Part shown: piece after piece, positions 32,720 to 41,985 of the stretch
Layout of the letters: each line of letters begins with the position of its first letter
Numbering within the stretch: position 1 is the first letter of the stretch
DNA from: Candidatus Parcubacteria bacterium
GTDB taxonomy: Bacteria; Patescibacteria; Paceibacteria; UBA9973; UBA918
NCBI GenBank assembly: GCA_021731405.1
Contig: JAKFXN010000001.1
Span: 1 to 64,000 of the forward strand
Direction: 5' to 3'
DNA: 64,000 nucleotides
Made by a program: the position numbers and the translations under genes
Notes under the pieces: model-generated
Databases searched by the model: none
What the model saw: the letters and a program-made list of their open reading frames with translations, nothing else
What the model was told of the DNA's origin: nothing

Positions 32720-35700
32720 ATGTCAGAGTCTGAAACACTTCCGCCGACTTTTGTTCACCTCCATGTTCACTCGCACTATTCGCTCTTGAATGCGCTTCCA
32801 ACCCCAAAAGAGCTAGCTTACGCTGCCAAAGCAGACGGACAGACAGCACTGGCCATTACCGACAACGGTGCTCTTTACGGCGCCATTGATTTTTATAAGG
32901 CCTGCACCAAAGAAGGTATCAAACCAATTATTGGTATTGACGCTTATTTAGCTCCGCGCAGTCGACATGACAAAGACGCGCAGATAGACAAACCGCGAGC
33001 ACGAGTAGTGTTGCTCGCAAAAACATTTAAAGGTTACCAAAACCTCATTCAGCTGGTGACTCTCTCCAACCTTGAAGGTTTTTACTACAAACCAAGACTT
33101 GATGAAGAACTACTGACGAAATATAAAGATGATCTTATCTGTATCATTCCTTCTTTTGCGGGCGAAGTAGCCAAAGCACTTAAAGATGGCGACGAAGAAT
33201 ATGCGCGCAAAAAACTAACTTGGTACAAAGAAGTTTTTAAAGACGACTGTTACCTCGAAATCACCCACCATCCAGAAATCCTCGATCATGAAAAAAATCA
33301 GGAGCAAATTATAGCGCTTGCACGTGAGACCAACACTGAGCTGGTTGCTGCGCACGACGTGTACTATCTCAAGCCCGAGGACCGTACCGCGCGCGAGACT
33401 CTGATTAAAATCCAAAATGGTGGAGTGGTTGACCTATCAAACGACATGGGTAGTGAAGAAGATTTTTCTTTCATTAGCCAAGCGAAAGCGGCCGAGCTAT
33501 TTAAGGACACACCTGATGCCCTAGCAAACACCCTAAAGATTGCCGAGGCGTGTAATGTCTCAATCGAAATCGGGACTCATTGGTACTTCCCTGATTACAA
33601 AATTGCCAATAACCGCACAGCAGACGATGAGCTTCAGATCACTGCCTATGCTGGAGTGCCGTGGCGAAAGCTTGATATTAATGACCCAGTGATTAAGACC
33701 CGTCTTGATTACGAACTTGAAGTCATTAAAAACAAAGGGTACTCAAAATACTTCCTCGTGGTAGGAGACCTCCTTCGTGAATCACGTAAGCGCGGTATTT
33801 TGACTACCATTCGAGGGTCAGTGGCGGGTTCACTCACCACCTACGTACTTGGTATTACAAACGTAGATCCAATTGAATACAAACTTCCCTTTGAACGTTT
33901 CCTTAATCCAGAACGTCCGTCTGCTCCCGACATCGACATGGACTTTGCTGATAATCGGCGGGATGAAATTATTGAATACGCCAAAGAAAAATACGGCGCC
34001 GATAAAGTAGCGCAGATTGGTACGTTTGGAACCATGATGGCACGCGCGGCGGTGCGTGACGTGGCGCGTGCGCTTGGTCATCCATACTCTACTGGCGACC
34101 GTATCGCTAAGCTCATCCCGATGGGTAGCCAGGGTTTCCCGATGACGATTAAAAAGGCACTTGAGATAGAGCCCGACTTAGCTGAACTCTATAAAAAAGA
34201 CACGGAGTCACGTGAAGTAATAGATCTCGCAAAACAAATCGAGGGTCGAGTGCGACACCTTGGTGTACATGCGGCTGGTGTCGTAATTGCACCAGAGCCC
34301 CTCTCGCAGTTTGTGCCTATTCAACCCGACCCGAAAACAGGAAAGTTCATTACCCAGTACGAAATGAAGTCGGTAGGTGAAGACGGTGTTGGCCTTTTAA
34401 AGTTCGACTTCCTCGGTATCAAAAACCTCGCCATTTTAGCTGACGCGGTAAAGCGAGTAAAAAAGATTCGCGAGATAGAAGTTGATATTGAAAATATTCC
34501 CCTTCAGGACCCGAAGACATTTAATATCCTCGCTCGCGGTGAGACGATGGGACTCTTCCAGCTCAATGGTTCTGGTATGACTGCCTTCCTCAAGCAGCTG
34601 AAGCCTTCAACTATTCACGACATCAATGCGATGGTGGCTCTCTATCGTCCAGGACCGATGGAATCAATCCCGCAATATATTGAACGTAAACACAATCCTG
34701 AACTCGTGTCGTATGTAGACCCACGCCTCAAGCCTATTCTTGAAGTGTCTTATGGTGTGATTACCTATCAGGACGATGTTATGACTATTGCGCGCGAGCT
34801 CGCGGGCTACTCGTGGCTTGAAGCAGACATGCTCCGAAAAGCGATGGGTAAGAAAATTCCTGAAGTGATGGCGGCTGAAAAAAATAAACTCCTAACTGGT
34901 TTTGTGGAATACGGAAAACTCACCCCAAATATTTCAAATAAACTTTGGAGCCTTATTGAACCTTTTGCGGCCTACGGGTTCAACAAAGCGCACGCAGCTT
35001 CATATGGTCGAGTGGCCTATCAGACTGCCTATATGAAGGCCAACTTCCCGGTTGAATACATGTCAGCGGTTCTCACTGCCGACTCAGGTGATACTGAAAA
35101 GATTTCTGAAATTATTCGCGAGTGTGAACGCATGGGGATTGAGGTATTGCCACCAGACATCAATGAATCATTTGCTGACTTTTCAGTGGTACCTGGTAAA
35201 CAAACTATTCGCTTTGGACTCACTACCATCAAAAACTTCGGCGCTGGGGTAGCTGATGCCATCATTACTGAGCGAAAGAAAAATGGTTCGTTCACTTCTA
35301 TCTCTGATTTCCTGTCGCGCGTAAACGATCGCAACCTCAACAAAAAGTCGCTTGAAGCTCTTATTGTAACGGGAGCGCTTGATAGCTTTAATGAACGAGG
35401 CTTACTCTTTGCCAATCTTGAGACTCTTCTCACCTTCAACAAAGAACGTGTGTCAGAAAAAGAATCAGCCCAAGAATCTCTTTTTAGTTTTGGTGGTACA
35501 GTGGCACATGAACTGAATCTCCTACCATTTCCACCGGCCGCTAAACTGCAGAAACTAATTTGGGAGAAAGAGTTGCTTGGAGTATACGTGTCTGGTCATC
35601 CGCTTGATGAATACCAGAGTGAACTTGATAAGCGACCATCTATCCATTCCATTAAACAGGCTGTAGCGGACAAGGAAGAAATCGCCATTCTGCGTATGAA

Positions 35701-35971
35701 GGGTGACTTGGTTACTGCCGGTATGGTCACCAGCGTTCGCGAGCTCATTACTAAAAAAGGCGACAAGATGGCTTTTGTTATGCTGGCAGATACCAAAGAC
35801 GAAATTGAGATGGTAGCATTCCCGCGTACCTACCTCGAACTCAAAGATCTCTTTGTACCAGGTACCTGTATTGCTGTTAAGGGCAAACTTTCTATCCGCA
35901 ACGACGAACCAAGCATTGCTCTTGATAAAGCAAAGCGCTTAGGTGTGCCAGCAAAATCTGAAGGGAACTAA
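32720..35971 (+). CDS. dnaE: DNA polymerase III alpha subunit
   Basis: The replicative polymerase, 1083 residues. The N-terminal PHP domain begins FVHLHVHSHYSLLNALPTPK. The palm holds the catalytic Asp residues D404 and D406 in PDIDMDFADNRRDE. Thumb and fingers follow (QLNGSGMTAFLKQLKPS, YRPGPMESIPQYI), then the HhH region and a C-terminal OB fold (GMVTSVRELITKKGDKMAFV). The length is near 1080 because the C-terminal tau-binding end is short. The ATG at 32720 is supported by the promoter 6 nt upstream. Confidence 0.97.
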   Translation: MSESETLPPTFVHLHVHSHYSLLNALPTPKELAYAAKADGQTALAITDNGALYGAIDFYKACTKEGIKPIIGIDAYLAPRSRHDKDAQIDKPRARVVLLAKTFKGYQNLIQLVTLSNLEGFYYKPRLDEELLTKYKDDLICIIPSFAGEVAKALKDGDEEYARKKLTWYKEVFKDDCYLEITHHPEILDHEKNQEQIIALARETNTELVAAHDVYYLKPEDRTARETLIKIQNGGVVDLSNDMGSEEDFSFISQAKAAELFKDTPDALANTLKIAEACNVSIEIGTHWYFPDYKIANNRTADDELQITAYAGVPWRKLDINDPVIKTRLDYELEVIKNKGYSKYFLVVGDLLRESRKRGILTTIRGSVAGSLTTYVLGITNVDPIEYKLPFERFLNPERPSAPDIDMDFADNRRDEIIEYAKEKYGADKVAQIGTFGTMMARAAVRDVARALGHPYSTGDRIAKLIPMGSQGFPMTIKKALEIEPDLAELYKKDTESREVIDLAKQIEGRVRHLGVHAAGVVIAPEPLSQFVPIQPDPKTGKFITQYEMKSVGEDGVGLLKFDFLGIKNLAILADAVKRVKKIREIEVDIENIPLQDPKTFNILARGETMGLFQLNGSGMTAFLKQLKPSTIHDINAMVALYRPGPMESIPQYIERKHNPELVSYVDPRLKPILEVSYGVITYQDDVMTIARELAGYSWLEADMLRKAMGKKIPEVMAAEKNKLLTGFVEYGKLTPNISNKLWSLIEPFAAYGFNKAHAASYGRVAYQTAYMKANFPVEYMSAVLTADSGDTEKISEIIRECERMGIEVLPPDINESFADFSVVPGKQTIRFGLTTIKNFGAGVADAIITERKKNGSFTSISDFLSRVNDRNLNKKSLEALIVTGALDSFNERGLLFANLETLLTFNKERVSEKESAQESLFSFGGTVAHELNLLPFPPAAKLQKLIWEKELLGVYVSGHPLDEYQSELDKRPSIHSIKQAVADKEEIAILRMKGDLVTAGMVTSVRELITKKGDKMAFVMLADTKDEIEMVAFPRTYLELKDLFVPGTCIAVKGKLSIRNDEPSIALDKAKRLGVPAKSEGN

Positions 35972-35984
35972 ATATCAAAAAAAC

Positions 35985-36247
35985 CAGAAAAGAAAAAAGG
36001 CACATGCGATTAAGATTGTTAACGCGTGTGCCCTTGCTCCTCATTCAAACCCTGGTACGTAGGTGTGAGAAGACTTTATTGCTTAGGTCCATATCAATAC
36101 AATTAGTAAAGAGGTTTGCTGCTCTTTAAACTAACTGGGATGATTTTGAGCACCGGACGGTCGCATCGGCGAAGTGGATTCCCGTTTGGGCCACTTGAGA
36201 CATTGGTCTGATAAGACATCCACTTATCATCACGTTTTCTCAAGCAG
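35985..36247 (-). ncRNA. Candidate small RNA or short-peptide transcript between dnaE and the thrS leader
   Basis: On the minus strand TTGACA (36277-36282), a 17-nt spacer and TATGTT (36254-36259, preceded by TGT) form a near-consensus promoter. About 250 nt later GGCACACGCG pairs with CGCATGTGCC, followed by TTTTTTCTTTT (35985-36033). Inside, AAGTGG/CCACTT with CCC/GGG forms a good hairpin. A 38-codon frame starting MSYQTNVSSGPNGNPLRRCD lies within the transcript but has no Shine-Dalgarno, so RNA or peptide is open. It is divergent from the thrS T-box promoter. Confidence 0.4.
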
Positions 36248-36308
36248 AAAAGTAACATAACAATATTATTCAATTTTGTCAACAGTGACACTTTTTTCTT
36301 AAATCAGA

Positions 36309-36530
36309 TTGACTTTCCTGTTGTGTCCGTTAGGATAGAGAGACTTTCAGAGATTGTGGTGTCTACCAAACACCAGTCCTTCAAGGACGGAATCTAACTT
36401 CCCTAATCTGATCACATAAAGCGCTGCTCTCTTTTTGAGAACAGAAGCTCGGTGGAACCGCGGTCTCAATCTGAGATACGTCCGAGTAAAAATATGACAA
36501 AGTCATATTTTTACTCGGACGTTTTTTTAT
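36309..36530 (+). promoter_or_regulatory. T-box riboswitch leader of thrS, with promoter and terminator
   Basis: A promoter TTGACT-16 nt-TAGGAT (36309-36336) starts a leader of about 190 nt. The T-box sequence GGTGGAACCGCGG is at 36451-36463. A 21-bp terminator hairpin with a 3-nt loop follows (36478-36522), then seven T. CTCGG just before and overlapping the T-box can pair with CCGAG in the 5' arm of the terminator, giving the alternative antiterminator. The TGGA of the T-box would pair with the uncharged acceptor end of a tRNA having U as discriminator, and tRNA-Thr at 52525-52597 has exactly U73. An upstream arm (36358-36374) shows ACC, a Thr codon, in a 7-nt loop and is a tentative specifier. 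Confidence 0.8.
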
Positions 36531-36550
36531 CAAATAACTATTTATCTTAT

Positions 36551-38320
36551 ATGTGTAGCCAACATAACAACACTCTCGAGCAAAAGAGACACACTCTAGC
36601 GCACGTCATGGCTAAGGCAATTGTGGATACTTACCCACACGCCAAGCTGACACTCGGCCCGGCTATCGACACTGGTTTTTACTATGACGTAGATTTCTCT
36701 GGCGGAGACACTCTTGGTGACGGTGGCCTCAAAGACATTCAGAAAGCGATGAAGAAACTCCTCAACACTTGGACTACATGGTCGCATAGAGAAGTCAGTG
36801 TAGAAGAAGCGCGAGCTCAGTTTGCCGGCAACCCATATAAGCTTGAGCTTATCGAAGAAATTGCGGCGCGTGGCGAAACCATTACCCTTTACACCTGTGG
36901 TTCTGGAAAAAGTGAATTTACCGACCTTTGCCGTGGTGGACATACTGAAAACCCACAAGCGGAAATTGACTCGGATAGCTTCAAACTCGATAAGGTTGCT
37001 GGTGCTTATTGGCGAGGAGATGAGAAAAACCCGATGCTCTCCCGCATCTATGGTCTCGCTTTTGAAACAAAAGCTGACCTAGAGGCGTACCTCTTCCAGC
37101 TTGAAGAAGCAAAGAAGCGCGACCATCGTAAACTTGGAAAAGAACATGACCTCTTCACCTTCTCAGAACTGGTCGGTGCCGGACTTCCTCTTTGGACTCC
37201 AAAAGGGACAATGATTCGTCACCAGCTTGATACCTACATCTGGCAACTACGTGACAAACACGGGTACCAGCGGGTAACTATTCCGCACATCACTAAGAAG
37301 GATCTCTATGTGACTTCTGGCCATTGGGATAAGTTTGCCGATGAACTTTTCCGTATCACAACACGTGAAGGAAAAGAGTACGCGCTTAAGCCGATGAACT
37401 GTCCGCACCATACGCAGATTTTTGACCGCCACCCTCACAGTTACCGCGATATGCCGCAACGCTACGCTGAGACCACGATGGTCTACCGTGACGAGCAGTC
37501 AGGTGAACTCGGCGGACTTACTCGTGTACTTTCGATTACCCAAGATGACTCCCATGTATTTTGTCGTCACTCACAAGTGAAAGAAGAGTTCTTCAAAATC
37601 TGGGACATTATCGACACCTTCTACGGTACCTTTGGTTTTGATTTACGGGTCCGACTTTCCTTCCATGAACCAAGTGAAATGGAAAAGTACCTCGGTACTA
37701 AAGAAATCTGGGAGAATGCAGAAAATGCTCTGCGTGAGATTGCTAAGGAACGAAACGCTGATTATTTTGAAGCACCAGGCGAAGCCGCGATGTACGGACC
37801 AAAGCTCGACTTCATGGCCAAAGATTCGCTCGGCCGTGAACATCAGGTTGCAACTATTCAGCTGGATATGAATTTACCCGAGCGCTTTGACCTTTCTTGT
37901 ATTAATGAGAAAGGAGAAAAAGAGAGGATTGTAATGATCCACTGCGCGATTATGGGTTCTATCGAACGCTTCAGTGCAGTTCTTATCGAACACCTCGGTG
38001 GAAACTTCCCACTTTGGCTCGCCCCTGAGCAAGTACATATCATTCCTGTTGCTGAAGTACACCATGCGTATGCTGATCAGGTCTACCACGCACTCAAAGC
38101 AGTTGGTATCCGCGTTCATCTTGATGACAGTAATGACTCGATGGGTAAGAAGATTAGAGCAGCGAAGCAAGGCAAAGTTCCTTACTTTATTGTAATTGGT
38201 GACGTAGAAGTTGAGGCTAAAAATGTCACTATCGAAAATCGTAGTGGCGAGTCACAGCAAATCGACCTCAATGCACTTGGGAATCACCTCCTGACAGAAA
38301 TTGAGATGAAGAAAATGTAA
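36551..38320 (+). CDS. thrS: Threonine-tRNA ligase lacking the TGS domain
   Basis: Charges tRNA-Thr. The product is 589 residues and starts directly with the editing (N2) domain. The editing site is kept: H14 and H18 in HTLAH, and C127 and H131 in CRGGH. The class II catalytic core follows with PMNCPHHTQIF (zinc Cys), motif 2 (YRDEQSGELGGLTRV) and motif 3, then the anticodon-binding domain near the end (QVHIIPVAEVHHAYADQVY). The N-terminal TGS domain found in most bacterial enzymes is absent. The ATG at 36551 is the first after the T-box terminator, and codons further upstream fall inside the riboswitch. Confidence 0.95.
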   Translation: MCSQHNNTLEQKRHTLAHVMAKAIVDTYPHAKLTLGPAIDTGFYYDVDFSGGDTLGDGGLKDIQKAMKKLLNTWTTWSHREVSVEEARAQFAGNPYKLELIEEIAARGETITLYTCGSGKSEFTDLCRGGHTENPQAEIDSDSFKLDKVAGAYWRGDEKNPMLSRIYGLAFETKADLEAYLFQLEEAKKRDHRKLGKEHDLFTFSELVGAGLPLWTPKGTMIRHQLDTYIWQLRDKHGYQRVTIPHITKKDLYVTSGHWDKFADELFRITTREGKEYALKPMNCPHHTQIFDRHPHSYRDMPQRYAETTMVYRDEQSGELGGLTRVLSITQDDSHVFCRHSQVKEEFFKIWDIIDTFYGTFGFDLRVRLSFHEPSEMEKYLGTKEIWENAENALREIAKERNADYFEAPGEAAMYGPKLDFMAKDSLGREHQVATIQLDMNLPERFDLSCINEKGEKERIVMIHCAIMGSIERFSAVLIEHLGGNFPLWLAPEQVHIIPVAEVHHAYADQVYHALKAVGIRVHLDDSNDSMGKKIRAAKQGKVPYFIVIGDVEVEAKNVTIENRSGESQQIDLNALGNHLLTEIEMKKM

Positions 38321-38330
38321 GACAAAGGTA

Positions 38331-38372
38331 GATACAAAAAAGCCGACCCCTAGGGGTCGGCTTTTTTGTATC
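38331..38372. terminator. Perfect 42-bp palindromic bidirectional terminator
   Basis: GATACAAAAAAGCCGACCCC... reads the same on both strands (38331-38372, centre CCCCTAGGGG). It serves thrS on the plus strand and the surface-protein gene on the minus strand. Confidence 0.85.
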
Positions 38373-38383
38373 AGGCATTGCTA

Positions 38384-41300
38384 TTACGCAACCACCTTAA
38401 TCGCCTTCATGATAGCCATCTTAACTGCTGAAGCCTCGTCATTGTATGCACCATCAAGTGCGCCAGTGAGAGCTTCGATCATTTTAAGAATTTGCTCATT
38501 TGTAAGAGTCGCTGTTTCCTTCATAAGAAGTTCAGAGGCCTTAGCTTCGATACCACGACGGATACGGTACACCGCGTCTAGGTCAGCAGCTGCGTCAGCT
38601 AGTGCAAACATTGGACGATTACCAATGAGTTCGTACGCAGCAACCACATTACCAGTTACAATCGCTTCAGCGAGAGAACCAGCACCTTGTGGTACTACAG
38701 CCGGAATGTAAGTAGACTCTACTGCCTTTTGTGCATTTACCGCGCAAACAACACAGAGTTCTTGCATCCGCTTTTCGTTAAGTACTACCCACCCGTCTTC
38801 TGCTGGAAACTGTGCCTTGGCAGCTACAATCACTTGATCAAGAGCGATAGTTCGCTCTGTTGTAGTGTTTGTAGTAGCGATAAAGTGACGAATAGCATCA
38901 CTTGAAAGTAGTACGTGCTGTGCATGAGCATGATTTTCAATCATGGTCATTTCACTATCATTGATTTGATGAGAAGCAACTTCAGTTACCGCCTCGTCTT
39001 CAACATGATTTACGTATCCTACCGCTGGCGTACCAGTTGGTAGATTTGTTGGCAAAGTTGAGATTGGCATTTCTGGTGCCTTTACACTTGCTACAAATAC
39101 ATCTGGTCGAACCTGTTCAGGAATAAAACGTGTACTTGGTTCTACTGCAGTACGTGCAAACGTAAGTCCGCCTAATGCATCTCGCTTGATTACAAGGAGG
39201 TATGCAACATAGAGGGCCCATGCCATAAGTAATGCGTAGAACAAAAGAGTCAAGATTGGTCCAGCTTCAAATCCAGTGTACGGCACTTGAGTAAGTGCAA
39301 TTCCGGCTACAAGCGGCTGGTCACGAACCTCTGTAATAACAATGTTGTCATCCATCTCAACATCAACTGTACACTTTCGTGTGGTTGAACCACGCTTCAC
39401 TGTTAGAACATAAGTCGTATCTTCTTCTGGAGAAACGGTAATTTTTCCATCAAGAAGTCGATCCTTTGCTGCCTTCAAGAGTCCAGAAGTTGTCACGAGT
39501 GTTACGTCCTCTGTTTCATCAACAAGAGTAATATCAGTTGCTCGTGTACTTTCCCATGTAAGTACTACCTTGTCTCCAGGATTAATTTTATTGTCAGAAA
39601 TTGAAAGTTCACAACGTGGAGCAGATGAACCACCTCCGCCTCCACCTGTTCGTACTGTTACCGGTACTGGACAATTGATTGTCTCAGTTCCGTTTGATGC
39701 AGTAAGTGTGTAGGTAGTTGAATCAGTTGGAGACACTGTGGTTGAACCACTAAGGCCAGTAGCAGTGATTCCGTTATCAAACGAAACTGATGTTATGCCT
39801 GTTGTTGTCCAAGTAAGTGTTGATTCTCCACCACGTGTGATTGAGTTTGGATTTGCACTGAGACTTACGTTTGCCGCACAAGTAAGCGGTGTTTGAACTG
39901 GAGGCTCAACCGGTACAGTCACCACACAACTATCTGAACTTGAAGCGTTTGCTGCAGTTAGGGTAAATGTCTGTGTTGCCGTAATACCGATGGTTGTAGA
40001 ACCATTAAGTGCTACAGAACCAATAGTTGGAGCGATAGAAACGCCTGTTGCATTAGTAGTTGTCCAAGCAAGAGTAACGTTTCCACCTCCTACCGGAAGA
40101 CTTGTTGGCGTAGCTGTTAGAGCTTCACACTTTGGAGCCTTCACATCTGGTTTTTCTGTAACCGCAATAGTTGCTGTACAAGTATCCTTTTGGTCACCTA
40201 CGCCATACGCAGTAAGCGTGTATGTTGTAGTTGCAAGTGGAGTAATTGAACGAGTCCCTGAAGCTGTTGGTGTAACTTCTCCAAAACCTTGGTCAATAAC
40301 GACTCGTGTTGCATTAGTAGTTGCCCAAGTAAGAGTAGCTGATTCGCCACGCTCAATTGAAGTTGGTGATACAGTAAAGGCATCACAACTCGCTACTGGT
40401 ACATGACAAGCCTTGTGAACTGACGTTTCAACAGTGTTACTGTAAGCCCAAGCGGTAAAGTTACTTAATTCGTAAGCTGTTGCTTTAGCAGTGTTTTTAA
40501 TAATAGTGGTTGTATCACAGGCAAGGTTATCTTTAACCTTTCCTTTCCATACGATAGTACCTTCTTCACCTGGAGTGAGAGTATTTCCGTTCCAGTAAAT
40601 GATCTTAGTAGCTGGTACATACACAGGAGTATTTCCATACCCAGCATTTAGATTTGGAGTATGAGTTTCACTGAGGTACGTGATGTTGGCATCATGAATA
40701 TCAACAATCTTTACTCCACCGCCAGTACAATCTTTTGTACCAGTATTTTTAATCTTAATAGTATAGGTAAGTTCATCTCCTGGATTGGCTGTGGTTGATG
40801 AAACTGATTTTTCTAGAGTTAGCTCACAGTATTTAACTTCTTTTGGTACTACGGTGATATTTGAATGACACTTTACTGTGTCTCCATTAGTACCTACAAC
40901 AGTAAGTTCGTAGTTGGTGTTAGTCGTTAGCTGACCAGTATTTCTAGTTCCGTTAAGTGCTACTGCACCAAAACTCGAAAGGTTTGCTGTTGCAGCATTT
41001 TCAGTAGTCCAAGTTAGGTCTACTGATTCACCACTATTAATAGTTCGTGTTGCTGGTGCAAGGGTACACTTTGGTGCAAGTACTACTGGTGGTACACAAG
41101 TAACAATTACAGTTGGTTTACAACCAGGCTTTCCATCATGAGTTTCTGCAACAAGGGTGTAGGTAGTATTGGCTTGGATATTAGTATAGGTTCTTGAACC
41201 TGTATTACTCACCGTTTCCCCGTTAATCGTTACTTTAGAGTAACCACTAGTTGACCATTCAAGAGTGATACTAGATCCCGCTGTAATAGTAGTAGCGGTA

Positions 41301-41788
41301 GTAGCGTAAAAGTTACAAGTTCTAAATGTATTGGTGTACGAACTTGATTGTGAAGATGATGACCCTGATAGAGCCGGAATTGTAATTCCTGGAACGGTAA
41401 ATGTAGGACTAGTGAATGTAGGTGTCGTAAACGTCGAATTATCTGAAAGTGACGGCACCGTTAAAGCTGGCGTAGTCGCTTCAGGTACAGCGAGTTCCGG
41501 TGTCGAAACTGAAGGAACCTCAAGTACTGGTTCAACTACCTCAGGAACCACGATTACTGGCTGAGTCAGGGTTGGAGCTGAAAGTGTTGGCGAACCAAAA
41601 CTCGGCGTCGTCAGACCTGGAACCACAAGCTGGGCCATAGCCATATCTGGCGTAAGTACCGTGAGCTCGTTGTACGGATCGTAAGAACCGATATTGAGCG
41701 CTCCGAGGATAAACACAAAAAGCACCAATGCTGGTGTTATCTTTTTAAGAAAGTTTGTAACATTCATACTAAAAAATTTATAATTCAT
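38384..41788 (-). CDS. Large Ig-like surface protein with VPYTG sorting-like signal and cytosolic tail
   Basis: A 1134-residue exported protein. An N-terminal signal or anchor helix (ITPALVLFVFILGALNIG) is followed by a proline/threonine-rich stretch of short repeats (TTPSFGSPTLSAPTLTQP and similar). Six or so Ig-like modules follow, each with a Cys pair and a core like SGESVDLTWTT, interrupted by one DUF11-type repeat (SSTTANPGDELTYTIKIKNT). VPYTG at 835-839, a membrane helix (about 844-865) and KRD resemble a sortase sorting signal, yet ~265 more residues follow on the cytosolic side. A sortase gene lies directly upstream. AGGAG stands 10 nt before the ATG at 41788. The leader is ~145 nt and can form two hairpins. 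Confidence 0.8.
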   Translation of the reverse strand: MNYKFFSMNVTNFLKKITPALVLFVFILGALNIGSYDPYNELTVLTPDMAMAQLVVPGLTTPSFGSPTLSAPTLTQPVIVVPEVVEPVLEVPSVSTPELAVPEATTPALTVPSLSDNSTFTTPTFTSPTFTVPGITIPALSGSSSSQSSSYTNTFRTCNFYATTATTITAGSSITLEWSTSGYSKVTINGETVSNTGSRTYTNIQANTTYTLVAETHDGKPGCKPTVIVTCVPPVVLAPKCTLAPATRTINSGESVDLTWTTENAATANLSSFGAVALNGTRNTGQLTTNTNYELTVVGTNGDTVKCHSNITVVPKEVKYCELTLEKSVSSTTANPGDELTYTIKIKNTGTKDCTGGGVKIVDIHDANITYLSETHTPNLNAGYGNTPVYVPATKIIYWNGNTLTPGEEGTIVWKGKVKDNLACDTTTIIKNTAKATAYELSNFTAWAYSNTVETSVHKACHVPVASCDAFTVSPTSIERGESATLTWATTNATRVVIDQGFGEVTPTASGTRSITPLATTTYTLTAYGVGDQKDTCTATIAVTEKPDVKAPKCEALTATPTSLPVGGGNVTLAWTTTNATGVSIAPTIGSVALNGSTTIGITATQTFTLTAANASSSDSCVVTVPVEPPVQTPLTCAANVSLSANPNSITRGGESTLTWTTTGITSVSFDNGITATGLSGSTTVSPTDSTTYTLTASNGTETINCPVPVTVRTGGGGGGSSAPRCELSISDNKINPGDKVVLTWESTRATDITLVDETEDVTLVTTSGLLKAAKDRLLDGKITVSPEEDTTYVLTVKRGSTTRKCTVDVEMDDNIVITEVRDQPLVAGIALTQVPYTGFEAGPILTLLFYALLMAWALYVAYLLVIKRDALGGLTFARTAVEPSTRFIPEQVRPDVFVASVKAPEMPISTLPTNLPTGTPAVGYVNHVEDEAVTEVASHQINDSEMTMIENHAHAQHVLLSSDAIRHFIATTNTTTERTIALDQVIVAAKAQFPAEDGWVVLNEKRMQELCVVCAVNAQKAVESTYIPAVVPQGAGSLAEAIVTGNVVAAYELIGNRPMFALADAAADLDAVYRIRRGIEAKASELLMKETATLTNEQILKMIEALTGALDGAYNDEASAVKMAIMKAIKVVA

Positions 41789-41934
41789 AATTTTTGTACT
41801 CCTACCTACACCCATGTACGCAAGAGTATTTAAAGCTACGAATTTAAACGTAGTAACAAGGAGCTAGAGAACGAGGACTTTCGTACGTTTGATTGTATTC
41901 TAATCAAAGCGTTTTGAGAACAATATTACGTAAT

Positions 41935-41963
41935 ATAATATATGATTATTTATGGTTTGTCAA
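41935..41963 (-). promoter_or_regulatory. Near-consensus promoter of the Ig-like surface protein gene
   Basis: On the minus strand TTGACA (41958-41963), 17 nt and TATTAT (41935-41940). The leader to 41788 contains hairpins CTTTGATT/AATCAAAC and CTACG/CGTAG, so expression may be controlled after initiation. Nothing else is coded between 41789 and 41985. Confidence 0.75.
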
Positions 41964-41985
41964 GTTCTGGTCGCCAAAGGCGGCC

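Noticed and set aside
32640..32849. N-terminal extension of rnhB by 70 residues
   Set aside because: The extension overlaps dnaE and its promoter and has no RNase HII homology; a -10 box sits 11 nt before the internal ATG.
36452..36550. Longer thrS start inside the T-box leader
   Set aside because: It would place the T-box and terminator within the coding sequence, and the protein homology begins after 36551.
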